Shown here: positions 13,520 through 23,025 of the stretch, piece by piece
How the letters are laid out: the number at the start of each line of letters is the position of its first letter
Numbering within the stretch: position 1 is the first letter of the stretch
DNA from: Pelagibius sp.
GTDB lineage: Bacteria > Pseudomonadota > Alphaproteobacteria > Kiloniellales > Kiloniellaceae
DNA: 49,489 nucleotides
Direction: 5' to 3'
Assembly: GCF_028289705.1 (NCBI RefSeq)
Contig: NZ_JANQOI010000149.1
Location: forward strand, 1 to 49,489
Position numbers and translations under genes: made by a program
Notes under the pieces: model-generated
Databases searched by the model: none
The model's input: only the letters and a program-made list of their open reading frames with translations
Told to the model about the DNA's origin: nothing

Positions 13520-14682
13520 CCCGTATCCTCGCCGCGGTCCTGCTGGCTCTGACCATCGGTTTCACCGTCTGGGTCAACAACGCCCTGGCCGAGACCCTGC
13601 GGGGCAGCGGCGACCTGGGCGTTGTGGTGGAACGCACCGCCGGGGCGATCCTGATCGTCGACCAGTCTGAACGCGCGGCCATCGGCCGGGTTACGGGCTT
13701 GGGCGATCTATCCCATGCCTCGGTCGTCTTTTCGCCGGATCAGCGCTACGCCTTCGTCTTCGGCCGCGACGGCGGGCTCAGCAAGGTCGACCTGCTGAAG
13801 CAGACGCTCGTCGGCCGGGTGCTTCAATCCGGCAACGCCATCGGCGGTGCGATCTCCGACGACGGCCGTCTGGTCGCCGTCTCCAACTACGAGCCAGGCG
13901 GCGTCCGGGTCTTCGACGCAGAAACCCTGGACATGGTCGCCGACATCCCCACGGGATCAAAGACCATTGGGCTGGTGGATGCTCCGGGTCGCCAATTCGT
14001 CTTCACGCTCTGGGACCATGGCGAGACCTGGATCGCGGACCTCTCGAAGGGCACGCCGGAAATCACAAAAATCGAAGGCATCGGCGAGAACCCCTATGAC
14101 GCCCTGATCACCGCCGACGGGCGGCGCTACATCGCCGGGCTTTTCGGCGAGGACGGGCTGACGGCTCTCGACCTCTGGCAATCGCCGCCGGCGCCGCGCC
14201 GCATCCTCGCCGGCTATGGGCGCGGGGAGGCGCCCTTGCCGGTCTACAAGATGCCGCACCTCGAAGGCTGGGCGCTGGCGGGCGAGCGTTTCGTGCTGCC
14301 CGCCGTCGGCCGCCACGAAGTGCTCTGGGTCGATGCCCGTAGCCTGGAGGAAACCGGCCGCACCAAAACCCATGGGCAGCCGGTCTTTGCCGTAGCCCGT
14401 CCCGACGGCCGCCAGGTCTGGGTCAACTTCGCCCATCCCCTGAACGATACCGTCCAGGTGATCGACACCCCCTCTGGCGAAGTGATTCACAGCCTCAAGC
14501 CGGGACCCGCGGTGCTGCACATGGAGTTCACGCCGCGCGGGCACGAGGTCTGGGTTTCGGTCCGGGATGCGGGGCGGATCGACATCTACGACACCCGCAG
14601 CTTCGAGAAGCTCGGCGAGATCGCCGCCGAGACACCTTCGGGCATCTTTTTCACCGCCCGCGCCCACCGCACGGGGTTGTGA
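13516..14682 (+). CDS. nirF: NirF, heme d1 biosynthesis protein
   Basis: Periplasmic protein of the d1 propeller fold that acts late in heme d1 synthesis; in Pseudomonas NirF is reported to bind d1-type tetrapyrrole and to meet NirN and NirS. The N terminus has a signal ending near NNALAET, without a lipobox cysteine, so it is probably soluble rather than a lipoprotein. The body resembles the d1 domain of NirS without a cytochrome c domain (DQRYAFVFGRDGG, AVSNYEPGGVRV, WVNFAHPLNDTV). I chose ATG 13516 because it overlaps the nirC stop and follows GGAGGG. The product is 388 aa. Confidence 0.92.
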   Translation: MTRILAAVLLALTIGFTVWVNNALAETLRGSGDLGVVVERTAGAILIVDQSERAAIGRVTGLGDLSHASVVFSPDQRYAFVFGRDGGLSKVDLLKQTLVGRVLQSGNAIGGAISDDGRLVAVSNYEPGGVRVFDAETLDMVADIPTGSKTIGLVDAPGRQFVFTLWDHGETWIADLSKGTPEITKIEGIGENPYDALITADGRRYIAGLFGEDGLTALDLWQSPPAPRRILAGYGRGEAPLPVYKMPHLEGWALAGERFVLPAVGRHEVLWVDARSLEETGRTKTHGQPVFAVARPDGRQVWVNFAHPLNDTVQVIDTPSGEVIHSLKPGPAVLHMEFTPRGHEVWVSVRDAGRIDIYDTRSFEKLGEIAAETPSGIFFTARAHRTGL

Positions 14683-14685
14683 GCC

Positions 14686-15678
14686 ATGAGCCCGATCCTC
14701 GACCCCACCGATCATGCGCTGCTGGACGGCTGGCAGCATGGCTTCCCGCTCGTCTCGCAACCCTTTGCCGAGATCGGGCGCCGTCTCGATCTTTCCGAAG
14801 CGCAGGTTCTGGAGCGCCTGCGCCGGCTCTCCGGCGCCGGGGCCATCAGCCGCATCGGCGCCACCTGCCGGCCCAACACCGCCGGCGCCAGCACGCTGGC
14901 CGCCGTCGCCGTGCCCGACTTCCAGATCGACGCGGTCGCGGCCGTCATCGGCGCCGAGCCCGGTGTGAACCACTCCTATCTGCGCGAGAACGACTGGAAC
15001 CTCTGGTTCGTGGCCACCGGCCCCGACCGTTCTCATGTCGATGCGACCCTCGCCCGGCTTCGCGAGCAGACGGGCCTCGAGATTCTCGATCTGCCGCTGG
15101 TGCATGCCTTCAATGTCAATCTCGGCTTTGCGCTGGACGGATCGGGCCGCCTGCCGCCAGCGAAAGAAGCCGCCGACGCCAATGTCCTGACGGCGGACGA
15201 CCGCCCGATCATGCAGGCGCTCTCCAGCGGACTGGCGCTGGTTCCACGCCCCTTTGCCGAACTCGGCTCAGCGCTCGGTCGACCGGAGTCCGAGATCATC
15301 GCGCGCATCGCCGTGCTCGCCGAAGCGGGGGTCCTCTCGCGCATCGGTGTGATCGTGCGCCATCGCGCTCTCGGCTGGCGCTCCAACGCCATGGTGGTCT
15401 GGGAGCTGCCGGAAGAGGAAATCGGTCGTATCGGACCGGCGCTGACCGCGGTGCGCGGCGTCACCCTCTGCTATCAACGCCGCCCGGTGCCCGGGGTCTG
15501 GCCCTACACGCTCTACTGCATGATCCACGCCCGCACCCGCGCCGAGGCCCTGGCGGTGTTGGGGCGTGCCTGCACCGAGCTGGGGCTGGCGGAGGTTCCC
15601 CACCAAGTGCTGTTCAGCATCCGCTGCTTCAAACAGACCGGGGCGCTGGTGTCAGCGCCCAGTGGAGCGGCTGCATGA
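14686..15678 (+). CDS. nirDL: NirDL, fused siroheme decarboxylase subunit
   Basis: Member of the NirDLGH/AhbAB family that removes acetate side-chain carboxyls of siroheme to give 12,18-didecarboxysiroheme, a heme d1 precursor. The 330 aa protein is two tandem Lrp/AsnC-like units. Unit one is about residues 1-165 (helix-turn-helix near 25-60, GAISRIGATCRPN). Unit two is about 170-325 (GVLSRIGVIVRHRALGW, LCYQRRP). NirD and NirL are separate in some pseudomonads and fused in others, including Paracoccus-type clusters, so the fusion is not a mutation. It ends in ATGA overlap with nirG. Confidence 0.93.
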   Translation: MSPILDPTDHALLDGWQHGFPLVSQPFAEIGRRLDLSEAQVLERLRRLSGAGAISRIGATCRPNTAGASTLAAVAVPDFQIDAVAAVIGAEPGVNHSYLRENDWNLWFVATGPDRSHVDATLARLREQTGLEILDLPLVHAFNVNLGFALDGSGRLPPAKEAADANVLTADDRPIMQALSSGLALVPRPFAELGSALGRPESEIIARIAVLAEAGVLSRIGVIVRHRALGWRSNAMVVWELPEEEIGRIGPALTAVRGVTLCYQRRPVPGVWPYTLYCMIHARTRAEALAVLGRACTELGLAEVPHQVLFSIRCFKQTGALVSAPSGAAA

Positions 15679-16139
15679 AGGAGCCCTTGCACGATCTGGA
15701 CGATACCGACCGGAGGATCATCAACGCCCTGCAGGAGGGGTTTCCGATCGCGCCGAGGCCCTATGCCGCAGCGGCAGCACGGCTCGGCCTGACCGAGGCC
15801 GATCTGATCGCGCGCCTCACGGCGTTGCGCGAAAGCGGCGCCATCACCCGCTTCGGACCGTTCTTCGATGCCGCCGCCATGGGCGGGGCCTTCTGTCTCT
15901 GCGCCATGGCTGTGCCGCCGGCGGAATTCGAGGCGACGGCGGCCAGGGTCAATGCCCGCCCGGAGGTCGCGCACAACTATGCCCGCGCGCATCGGCTCAA
16001 CATGTGGTTCGTGCTGGCCACCGAAACGCCGGCGGGAATCGAGGCGATGGCCTGCGCTATCGAGGCGGAGACCGGATACCCGGTCCTGCGCCTGCCGAAA
16101 CTCGAAGAGTTCTTCATCGGTTTCAGGGTGGTGGCATGA
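15675..16139 (+). CDS. nirG: NirG, siroheme decarboxylase subunit
   Basis: Single-unit Lrp-like protein, 154 aa, of the siroheme decarboxylase family, acting with NirDL and NirH. The HTH-like N terminus (DLDDTDRRIINALQ, then GLTEADLIARLTAL) is followed by the ligand domain with AITRFGPFFDAAAMGG and EVAHNYARAHRLNMWF. The start at 15675 overlaps the nirDL stop; a reading back to 14679 in the same frame runs out of frame through nirDL and is not real. G versus H is assigned by operon order and length. Confidence 0.88.
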   Translation: MKEPLHDLDDTDRRIINALQEGFPIAPRPYAAAAARLGLTEADLIARLTALRESGAITRFGPFFDAAAMGGAFCLCAMAVPPAEFEATAARVNARPEVAHNYARAHRLNMWFVLATETPAGIEAMACAIEAETGYPVLRLPKLEEFFIGFRVVA

Positions 16140-16615
16140 CGATAGCGGAGGTCGACAGGCAGATCGTCGAAGCGACACAGGCGGGCCTGCCGCTGACGCC
16201 GGCCCCCTATGCCGAGGTCGCCGCGAAGCTCGGCCTCAAGGAAGCCGAGGTGATCGACCGCATGACGGCGCTGCAGGCCCGCGGCGTGATCCGCCGCATC
16301 GGTGTGGCGCCCAATCACTATGCCCTGGGCCTGGTGGCCAACGGCATGACGGTCTGGGACCTCGAGGATGGGCAGGCCCGCCGTCTCGGCGCTGCAGTCG
16401 GTGCCCTCGACTTCGTGTCCCACTGCTATCTGCGCCCGCGCGTGCTGCCGGACTGGCCCTATAACCTCTTCGCCATGGTCCATGGTCTCGACCGGGAAGA
16501 GGTCGAGGAGAAGCGAGGCGAGATCGCAAAGCTGCTCGGCAGCGCCTGCCGGGCCAGCGACATTCTTTACTCGACCCGGATCCTGAAGAAGACCGGGTTC
16601 AGGCTCGCCCGATAA
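16136..16615 (+). CDS. nirH: NirH, siroheme decarboxylase subunit
   Basis: Last of the four siroheme decarboxylase units, 159 aa. It shows the same fold ([42 protein letters not shown]) and a typical closing segment ([30 protein letters not shown]) seen also at the end of NirL. It overlaps nirG by 4 bp and is followed after 11 bases by nirJ. The RRIG and HY residues are the kind used to hold the substrate carboxylates in related AhbA/B, by analogy. Confidence 0.88.
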   Translation: MTIAEVDRQIVEATQAGLPLTPAPYAEVAAKLGLKEAEVIDRMTALQARGVIRRIGVAPNHYALGLVANGMTVWDLEDGQARRLGAAVGALDFVSHCYLRPRVLPDWPYNLFAMVHGLDREEVEEKRGEIAKLLGSACRASDILYSTRILKKTGFRLAR

Positions 16616-16626
16616 GGAGAGCGCCG

Positions 16627-17835
16627 ATGTTCCGTCTCTCGCATTACATGCGCCAGCTCGTCTCGCCGACGCCGCCGCGCCCGCGCCGCGGGCCGGTCAA
16701 ACCGGTGGTGATCTGGAACCTGACACGCCGCTGCAATCTGCGTTGCCGGCACTGCTACTCGGTTTCCGCCGACCACGCGTTTCCGGGCGAGCTCACCCAC
16801 GAGCAGGCGATGGCGGCCCTGGAGGATCTGGGGGCCTTCGGGATTCCCGCCTTGATCCTCTCGGGCGGGGAGCCATTGGCGCGGTCCGATCTTTTCGAGA
16901 TTGCCGAGCGGGCCCGGGAGATGAAGCTCTATCTCGCGCTTTCCAGCAACGGCACGCGCATCGTCGGTGAGCAGGCCGACCGTGTGGCGGCCATCGGCTT
17001 CGACTATGTCGGCATCAGCCTCGATGGCATCGGTGCGACCAATGACTGGTTCCGCGGCAAGGAGGGCGCCTTCGATCAGGGGCTTGCCGGCGTCCGGGCC
17101 TGCAAGGCGCGCGGGGTCAAGGTGGGTCTGCGCTTCACCCTGACGGAGGACAATGCCCATCAGCTTCGCGACCTGCTGGCCCTCGCGGAAGCGGAGGGCG
17201 TGGACAAGTTCTACCTCTCCCACCTGGTCTATGCCGGGCGGGGCGACAAGCATCGCGGCGCCGATGCGGGCTGGCGGCGGTCGCGCCACGCCATGGATGT
17301 TCTGATCGACCGCGCCTGGATCGCGGCGGCCGAGGACCGGCCGCTGGAGATCGTCACCGGCAACAACGATGCCGATGCGGTCTACTTCCTGCGCTGGGCG
17401 GCAGAGAACTTCCCGGCCGAGCAGGTGGACCATCTGCGGGCGCATCTGGCGGCCTGGGGCGGCAATTCGTCGGGCCTCGGCGTTGCCAACATCGACCCGC
17501 AAGGCAGGGTCCATCCGGACACTTACTGGTCCGACTACACCGTGGGCAGCGTGAAGGAGAAGCCTTTCTCCGAACTCTGGACCGGCGACGATCCGATGCT
17601 GGCCCAGCTTCGCCGCCGGCCGCGGCCCTTGAAGGGCCGCTGCGGCGCCTGCGCCTTTCAGGACGTCTGTGGCGGCAACACCCGCATCCGGGCTCTGCAA
17701 TTGACCGGCGACCCTTGGGCCGAGGACCCGGCCTGCTACATGGCCGATGAGGAGATCGGCGTCGAGAGCGCGGACCGTCTGACCGTCACGCCCTTCCTGG
17801 GAAAAAGCCATGATCCGGTTCATTGCTACTACTAG
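16627..17835 (+). CDS. nirJ: NirJ, radical SAM enzyme of heme d1 synthesis
   Basis: Radical SAM protein thought to replace propionate side chains with the oxo groups of heme d1. The [4Fe-4S]/SAM motif CNLRCRHC is at Cys36, Cys40, Cys43. A SAM-binding GGEP motif ([10 protein letters not shown]) and YVGISLDG follow. The C-terminal SPASM-like part has cysteines in [13 protein letters not shown] and a last pair-forming Cys in DPACY, for an auxiliary cluster. Length 402 aa is usual. An AGGAG ribosome site is at 16615-16620, and the gene overlaps nirN by 26 bp. Confidence 0.95.
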   Translation: MFRLSHYMRQLVSPTPPRPRRGPVKPVVIWNLTRRCNLRCRHCYSVSADHAFPGELTHEQAMAALEDLGAFGIPALILSGGEPLARSDLFEIAERAREMKLYLALSSNGTRIVGEQADRVAAIGFDYVGISLDGIGATNDWFRGKEGAFDQGLAGVRACKARGVKVGLRFTLTEDNAHQLRDLLALAEAEGVDKFYLSHLVYAGRGDKHRGADAGWRRSRHAMDVLIDRAWIAAAEDRPLEIVTGNNDADAVYFLRWAAENFPAEQVDHLRAHLAAWGGNSSGLGVANIDPQGRVHPDTYWSDYTVGSVKEKPFSELWTGDDPMLAQLRRRPRPLKGRCGACAFQDVCGGNTRIRALQLTGDPWAEDPACYMADEEIGVESADRLTVTPFLGKSHDPVHCYY

Positions 17836-19387
17836 CGCGCTGCTCTTCGGGGCGTTTGCCGGGCTGGCTGCGGCAACGGTACAGGCGCAGTCTCTTCAGC
17901 CGGCCGAAGCGCTTTACCGCGCGCACTGCGCAGCCTGCCACGGCGCCAACCGCCTGGGCGGCACCGGTCCGGCCCTGATCCCCGAAACCCTGAAGCGCCT
18001 GCGCGGGCCCAAGCTGGCCAAGGTGATCGGCGAAGGCCGGGCGGCCACCCAGATGCCGGCCTTCGGCGCTGTGCTGACTGGCGAGGAGATGGCGGCGCTC
18101 ATCGACCATGTGAAACAACCCCTGGCAAAGGTTCCGGACTGGGGCCCGGAGGAGATCGCGGCGAGCCTGCACCTTGAGCCGGACTATCGCCCGGCCGCTG
18201 CTCCGGTCTTCGACGCCGACCCGATGAACGTCTTCCTGGTGGTCGAGACCGGCGACCATCATGTCAGCGTGCTGGACGGGGACCGCTTCACGGTGATGGA
18301 CCGCTTTGCGACTCCCTTTGCGGTGCACGGCGGCCCGAAGTTCACGCCGGACGGGCGTTTCGTCTTCATCATGTCGCGCGACGGCTGGGTGCAGAAGTAC
18401 GACCTCTGGAGCCTTGCCGAGGTGGCGCGGGTCCGCGCCGGTCTCAACAGCCGCAACATCGCGATTTCCCGGGACGGCCTGCATCTCGCCGTCGCCAACT
18501 ACCTGCCGCAGAGTCTGACCATCCTCTCCGCCGAAGACCTTTCGGTCGAGCGGGTGTTCCCGGTGGTTGCCAAGGACGGCACGCCCTCGCGGGTCTCCGC
18601 AGTCTATCAGGCGCCGCAGCGCGACAGTTTCATCCTCGCCCTCAAGGACGCGCCGGAGATCTGGGAGATCGCCACCGACCCCGAGGCCGAAGCGGTCTAC
18701 GAAGGCTACGTTCACAGTTACGAAAAGGGTATGGTGGAGGCGATCGCTTCCTCTGAGGGCCTCTTCGCGCTGCGGCGCATCGAGGTCAGCGAGCCCATCG
18801 ACGACTTCTTCTTCACCCCCGACTACCGCAACCTGATCGGTGCCTCGCGCGACGGCGCGCGGGGGGTTGTGGTCAACCTGACCGTCGGCCGTGAAATCGC
18901 CGAGCTGCCGCTGCCGGGCATGCCGCATCTCGGCTCCGGCATCTCCTGGGTCAGCGGCGGGCAGCGGGTGATGGCGACGCCGCACCTGAAAGAGGCGCGC
19001 CTGTCGGTCATCGATATCGAGCGCTGGCAGGTGGTGGAGACCATCGACACCCTTGGCCCGGGCTTCTTTCTGCGCAGCCACGAGAACGCCGCCCACGTCT
19101 GGGCCGACGTCTTCTTCGGCCCCAACCGCGATGCCGTCCACGTCATCGACAAGGAGAGCCTGGAGATCGTCAAGACGCTGCGCCCCGTGCCCGGCGCCAC
19201 GGTGGCGCATGTCGAGTTCGACCGCAGCGGCCGCCATGCCCTGGTCAGCGTCTGGGAAGAGGAAGGGGCGGTCATCGTCTACGACGCGGCAAGCCTGGAA
19301 GAAGTAGCGCGCCTGCCCATGCGCAAGCCCTCGGGGAAATACAATGTCTGGAACAAGATCACTTTTTCCGAAGGCACCAGCCACTGA
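17810..19387 (+). CDS. nirN: NirN, cytochrome cd1-like heme d1 dehydrogenase
   Basis: Periplasmic NirS paralogue that, in Pseudomonas, performs the last dehydrogenation of dihydro-heme d1 and hands it on. A signal (cleavage near VQA-QS, residue 27) is followed by one heme c site CAACH (Cys40, Cys43, His44) and a d1-type propeller. The cytochrome domain is shorter than in NirS and lacks the NirS N-terminal arm. GAGATGGTTCT-like variation aside, features such as [13 protein letters not shown] and the closing [11 protein letters not shown] echo the NirS ending [10 protein letters not shown]. 525 aa. It overlaps nirJ and the chelatase-like gene. Confidence 0.92.
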   Translation: MIRFIATTSALLFGAFAGLAAATVQAQSLQPAEALYRAHCAACHGANRLGGTGPALIPETLKRLRGPKLAKVIGEGRAATQMPAFGAVLTGEEMAALIDHVKQPLAKVPDWGPEEIAASLHLEPDYRPAAAPVFDADPMNVFLVVETGDHHVSVLDGDRFTVMDRFATPFAVHGGPKFTPDGRFVFIMSRDGWVQKYDLWSLAEVARVRAGLNSRNIAISRDGLHLAVANYLPQSLTILSAEDLSVERVFPVVAKDGTPSRVSAVYQAPQRDSFILALKDAPEIWEIATDPEAEAVYEGYVHSYEKGMVEAIASSEGLFALRRIEVSEPIDDFFFTPDYRNLIGASRDGARGVVVNLTVGREIAELPLPGMPHLGSGISWVSGGQRVMATPHLKEARLSVIDIERWQVVETIDTLGPGFFLRSHENAAHVWADVFFGPNRDAVHVIDKESLEIVKTLRPVPGATVAHVEFDRSGRHALVSVWEEEGAVIVYDAASLEEVARLPMRKPSGKYNVWNKITFSEGTSH

Positions 19388-20171
19388 GCCCCGGATCGTG
19401 CCACGAAGCGCCCTGATCGTGGCCCACGGTTCGCCGTCGGAGCCCCGTGGGCCGGAAGCGGCGATCAGGGCGCTGGCGGCCCGGGTCGCCGACCGACTGC
19501 CTCGATGGACCGTGCGGGGCGCGACCCTTGCGGCGCCGGGTGCGGTGGAAGCGGCTTTGGACGGGGCGGACGATGACGTGCCCCTGATCTATCCCTTCTT
19601 CATGGCCGACGGCTGGTTCGTCCGCAAGACGCTGCCCGAACGGGTCCGCCGCATCCGGGGCGAGCGCTTCGAGATCGTCCGGCCCTTCGGGCTCGATCCG
19701 GCGCTGCGTCGGCTTTGCCTGGACTGTCTTCGCAGGGCCGCGACGCGCGAGGGGGTTGCGCCAAACAGGACTGCTGTGCTGCTGGCCGCTCACGGCTCCC
19801 CCTCGGATCCGAGGCCGCACCGGGCCGCCGAAGGCGTCGCCCAGGCAATAGCCGCGGCGGGCCTGTTCCGGGAGATCCGTCTCGGTTTCATCGATCAGGC
19901 TCCCTTGGTGGCAGAGGCGGCCAGGATCGATGCGCCGGCGCTCTGCCTTCCGCTCTTCGCCGGCCGCGCCGGGCATGTTGAGCGGGACCTGCCGCACGCG
20001 CTGGCCGATGCCGGCTTTCCGGGGGTCATGCTCGATCCCATCGGTGTGCAGCCGGAGGTCTCGGAGATCGTCGCCGCGGGCCTTGTGAGGCATCTCCAGG
20101 AAAGCTGGATGCCGCGCCCCGCTGCGGTGCCGCAGCAGCCGGTTTCGCATCCAAAGCCGCTTACTTTGTGA
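19344..20171 (+). CDS. CbiX/SirB-type sirohydrochlorin chelatase-like protein at the end of the nir operon
   Basis: Probable class II chelatase that would insert iron into sirohydrochlorin, providing the siroheme that NirDLGH consume. The 275 aa protein is an internal duplication: LIVAHGSPSEP (His28) in the first half and LLAAHGSPSDP (His150) in the second. The second active-site histidine of the family appears only in the second half (AGRAGHVERDLP, His211); the aligned place in the first half is Trp91 (ADGWFVRKTLP). The working site is therefore probably C-terminal. The start may be ATG 19344, 44 bases inside nirN after GGGGAA, or GTG 19398. Iron as metal is inferred from context; cobalt or nickel is possible. 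Confidence 0.8.
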   Translation: MSGTRSLFPKAPATEPRIVPRSALIVAHGSPSEPRGPEAAIRALAARVADRLPRWTVRGATLAAPGAVEAALDGADDDVPLIYPFFMADGWFVRKTLPERVRRIRGERFEIVRPFGLDPALRRLCLDCLRRAATREGVAPNRTAVLLAAHGSPSDPRPHRAAEGVAQAIAAAGLFREIRLGFIDQAPLVAEAARIDAPALCLPLFAGRAGHVERDLPHALADAGFPGVMLDPIGVQPEVSEIVAAGLVRHLQESWMPRPAAVPQQPVSHPKPLTL

Positions 20172-20184
20172 TGAATTCTCGGCG

Positions 20185-20202
20185 GACCGTGGGCCCGCGG
20201 TC
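20185..20202. terminator. Weak hairpin between convergent nir and TRAP transcripts
   Basis: GACCG and CGGTC flank a GC-rich centre, allowing a short stem in RNA from either strand. It fills the 30-base gap between the chelatase stop and the end of dctM. No T-run is present, so termination strength is uncertain. Confidence 0.3.
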
Positions 20203-21461
20203 TACTTGAACCAGACTGCCGTCGCCGGGGTGAAGCTGACGATCATCAGGGTCACGAACATGGCCAGGATGAACCACTTGCAGTAGGGCATGACCTCTTC
20301 GATGCGCAGTCCTGTGGTCGAGCAGACCGTCAGCAGGACGGAGGCCACCGGCGGCGTCTGCTGGCCGATGCCGAGGTTCAGGCAGACGATCACGCCGAAA
20401 TGGATCGGGTCGATGCCCATCTCCCGCGAGAGCGGGAGCAGCATCGGCACGACGACGATGATCGCGGCGGAGGCATGGAGGAACATGCCGAGCGCCAATA
20501 GGAAGAGGTTGATCAGCAGCATCCGCAGGATGAAGTCGTCGGTGATCTCGCCCAGCCCCGCGGCGATCTGCTGGGGAATCTGCTCGTTGGCCAGGAACTG
20601 TCCGAGCACGGCGGAGCCGGCGATGATCATCATCACCACGGAGGTCTGGCGGACGGTGGTCGAGGCGAGTTCGTAGACCCGTTTCAAACCGAGGTCCCGC
20701 TGCAGCGCCCAGCCGAAGACGAGGGCGGCGACCACGCCGACGGCGGCGGCCTCAGTCGGGGTCACCAGGCCGCCGATCAGCCCGCCGACCACCACCACGG
20801 GGATCAGCAGCGGGATGAGGGCGCGGCGAAAGCTGTGTCCGAGCCGTCCGGGCTCGAAGCCCTCATCGACGGGATGGTTCTCGCGCAGGGCGAAGATGTA
20901 GCTGGTGACCATGAAGGCGCCGCCCAGCAGGAGGCCGGGGACGATACCGGCGATGAAGAGGTCCTTGATGGAGGTGTTGGTGGTGACCCCGTAGAGGACC
21001 ATGGGAATGGAGGGGGGAATGATGATGCCCAGGGTCGCGCTGGTCGCCGTGACCGCGGCGGCGAAGCTCCTGGGGTAGCCCTGCTTTTCCATCGAGGGCA
21101 CGAAGACCTTGCTCATGACCGCGGCATCGGCGACGGCGGAGCCGGACATCTCCGCCATGAACATGGAGGTGACCACATTGACGTGGGAGAGGCCGCCGCG
21201 CAGCCAGCCGACGAGGGCGCGGGCGAGACCGATGATGCGGTCGGAGATGGAGGTGGCCCCCATCAGCTCGCCCATCATGATGAAGAGCGGGATCGCCAGC
21301 AGGATCACCCGGTTGACGCCGGAGAACATTTGGATCGGCGCCATGATCAAATCGATGCCGGAGAGCGCCATGGCGCTGGCGGCGGCGATCATCAGCGCAA
21401 AGCCGATGGGCATGCCAAGCGCGATCAGTCCGATCAGCAGAAGGAGGACGCCCCAGGCCAC
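20202..21461 (-). CDS. dctM: TRAP transporter large permease, DctM family
   Basis: Twelve-helix-type inner-membrane subunit that moves an organic acid with sodium. The 419 aa sequence is hydrophobic throughout and carries family features: GMPIGFAL at the start, MSGSAVADAAVMSKVFVPSM, TSATLGIIIPPSIPMVLYG and TPTEAAAVGV. It starts at GTG 21461 with GGAG upstream, 13 bases after the dctQ stop. The substrate is not readable from the sequence; the linked amidohydrolase suggests a carboxylate, possibly aromatic- or lactone-derived. Confidence 0.93.
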   Translation of the reverse strand: MAWGVLLLLIGLIALGMPIGFALMIAAASAMALSGIDLIMAPIQMFSGVNRVILLAIPLFIMMGELMGATSISDRIIGLARALVGWLRGGLSHVNVVTSMFMAEMSGSAVADAAVMSKVFVPSMEKQGYPRSFAAAVTATSATLGIIIPPSIPMVLYGVTTNTSIKDLFIAGIVPGLLLGGAFMVTSYIFALRENHPVDEGFEPGRLGHSFRRALIPLLIPVVVVGGLIGGLVTPTEAAAVGVVAALVFGWALQRDLGLKRVYELASTTVRQTSVVMMIIAGSAVLGQFLANEQIPQQIAAGLGEITDDFILRMLLINLFLLALGMFLHASAAIIVVVPMLLPLSREMGIDPIHFGVIVCLNLGIGQQTPPVASVLLTVCSTTGLRIEEVMPYCKWFILAMFVTLMIVSFTPATAVWFK

Positions 21462-21474
21462 GCCTCAGTGCTCC

Positions 21475-22020
21475 TCACCCCTTGCGGGTGAGCGCGGCGC
21501 GGATCTGCGGCAGCAGCGCCAGGAACAGCAGGACCGCGGCCAGGGGCAGGATCAGCATGAACCAACCCTGGGCGATCTCCGCCGTTTCGATTTCCGTGCG
21601 CCCGGATACCCGGATCATTCTGACCGACTGCCAAAGCAGGACGAGGAGGAAACCGGTGATGAGCGCCGCGTTCAGCAGGGCCACGGCCTTACGCAGCGGC
21701 GCCGGCAGGGCTTCGGCCAGAAGATCGAAACTGATATGCCCGTTGCGGCGCATCGTCAGATAGGCGCCGAGGAAGGCGACCCAGACCAGCAGCAGGCCCG
21801 GCACCTCGTCGGCGGTGACGCTCACCGAACCGAAGGCTTCACGGACCGAGAGGTAGAAGGGCTGAAGCCAGGGGTAGTCGCCAGCCAGGGTCCTGAGCAG
21901 ACCGAGGACGAGGTAGCGGTTGACGACGTTGATGCAGATCAGCAGGGAGGACAGGGCGAAGGCCAGAACCGCCATGCCCTCCACAAGCCGATCGAGGAGG
22001 CGCAGCATCGCCTGCGGCAT
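21475..22020 (-). CDS. dctQ: TRAP transporter small permease, DctQ family
   Basis: Four-helix membrane subunit that partners DctM. About 181 aa with hydrophobic segments near residues 15-35, 65-90, 105-130 and 145-170, and the family-type stretch LLVWVAFLGAYLTMRRNGHISFD. I chose ATG 22020 over GTG 22023; both abut the dctP stop at 22024, and the overlap of dctP end and GTGATG suggests coupled translation. Confidence 0.9.
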   Translation of the reverse strand: MPQAMLRLLDRLVEGMAVLAFALSSLLICINVVNRYLVLGLLRTLAGDYPWLQPFYLSVREAFGSVSVTADEVPGLLLVWVAFLGAYLTMRRNGHISFDLLAEALPAPLRKAVALLNAALITGFLLVLLWQSVRMIRVSGRTEIETAEIAQGWFMLILPLAAVLLFLALLPQIRAALTRKG

Positions 22021-22023
22021 CAC

Positions 22024-22998
22024 CTACTGGGCGGTTGCGCGCACGAACTCCAGAAAGTCCTCTCCCTGGCTGGAGATATAGTCGTCATAGGAGGAGGCGG
22101 TCCTCTCCTTGAAGGCCGCGAAGTCCACCTGATTGATCTCCAGCTTACCCTTCATGTCCTCGAAGTATTTCGTCTCCAGGGCCGCGGAGGTGTTGTAGGC
22201 CTGATCGGTGATCTGGCGTCCCACGTCGACGAAGACCGCCTGCTGCTCAGCGGTCAGGCTGGAAAAGAAGGCGTTGGAGGCCAGCAGGAACGACGGCGTA
22301 TAGACATGGCTGGTCAGCGACAGGTGGGAGGCCACCTCGAAGTGCTTCTGCTCATAGAAGCCGTAGGCCGCCGCCTCGGCGCCGTCCACCACGCCGCTCT
22401 GCAGCGCCGTGAAGGTCTCGCCCCAGGAAACTTTCTGCGGGGTCGCGCCCATCTTCTGGAACACGCCCTGACGGAATTTTCCGCCGGAGATGCGGATTTT
22501 CAGGCCGTCGAGGTCGGAGGGGGTGCGCACGGCGCGGGCCCCGTTGATCACGTGGCGGAAGCCGTTCTCATAAACGCCGATGACCTTGACGCCGCCGACC
22601 TCTTCGACACGGTCGCGGACCGCATTCTCGAGGCCGGCCTTCATCGCCCGCTGCACGTGGGCGCGGTCGGCAAAGAGCCACGGCAGGTCGAAAACGCCCA
22701 GCTTCTTGTCGAGCTTCATGACCCCCGAGGCGACGTTGATCATTTCGATCGAACCGGCCTGCACATTGGCGATCAGGTCCTTCTCCTTGCCGAGCTGGCC
22801 GCCGGGGAAGAAGGAGAAGGCGAACTGCCCGGGCAGGCGGCGCTCGATCTCCTCGGCGAAGAGCTTGGACTGGGCATGCAGGGGGGAGAATTCGGAGACA
22901 TGGCTGGCGATTCTCACGTCCCGCGGTTCGGCCAGGGCGGTGGTGGCGGCAGCGAACGCACCCAGACAGCCCAGCGCCAACCTTGAAAGCTGCTTCAT
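22024..22998 (-). CDS. dctP: TRAP transporter substrate-binding protein, DctP family
   Basis: Periplasmic solute receptor, 324 aa, with a Sec signal (cleavage near ALA-EP). DctP features include HVSEFSPLHAQSKLFAEEIE, FFPGGQLGKEKDLIANVQAG, the ligand-arginine region NGFRHVINGARAV and LKIRISGGKF, and WGETFTALQSGVVDGAE. A GGGAGG ribosome site lies 6 bases upstream. The gene follows the GntR regulator by 27 bases on the same strand, so the regulator and transporter are probably one transcript. The bound arginine region suggests a carboxylate ligand, as in the family generally. Confidence 0.93.
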   Translation of the reverse strand: MKQLSRLALGCLGAFAAATTALAEPRDVRIASHVSEFSPLHAQSKLFAEEIERRLPGQFAFSFFPGGQLGKEKDLIANVQAGSIEMINVASGVMKLDKKLGVFDLPWLFADRAHVQRAMKAGLENAVRDRVEEVGGVKVIGVYENGFRHVINGARAVRTPSDLDGLKIRISGGKFRQGVFQKMGATPQKVSWGETFTALQSGVVDGAEAAAYGFYEQKHFEVASHLSLTSHVYTPSFLLASNAFFSSLTAEQQAVFVDVGRQITDQAYNTSAALETKYFEDMKGKLEINQVDFAAFKERTASSYDDYISSQGEDFLEFVRATAQ

Positions 22999-23025
22999 CT
23001 AAACCTCCCTTTCTCGATTCGGTTC

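Noticed and set aside
14679-16139. Single 486-codon plus frame over nirDL and nirG
   Set aside because: Only its 3' part (from 15675) is nirG; the 5' part is nirDL read out of frame as Arg-rich noise.
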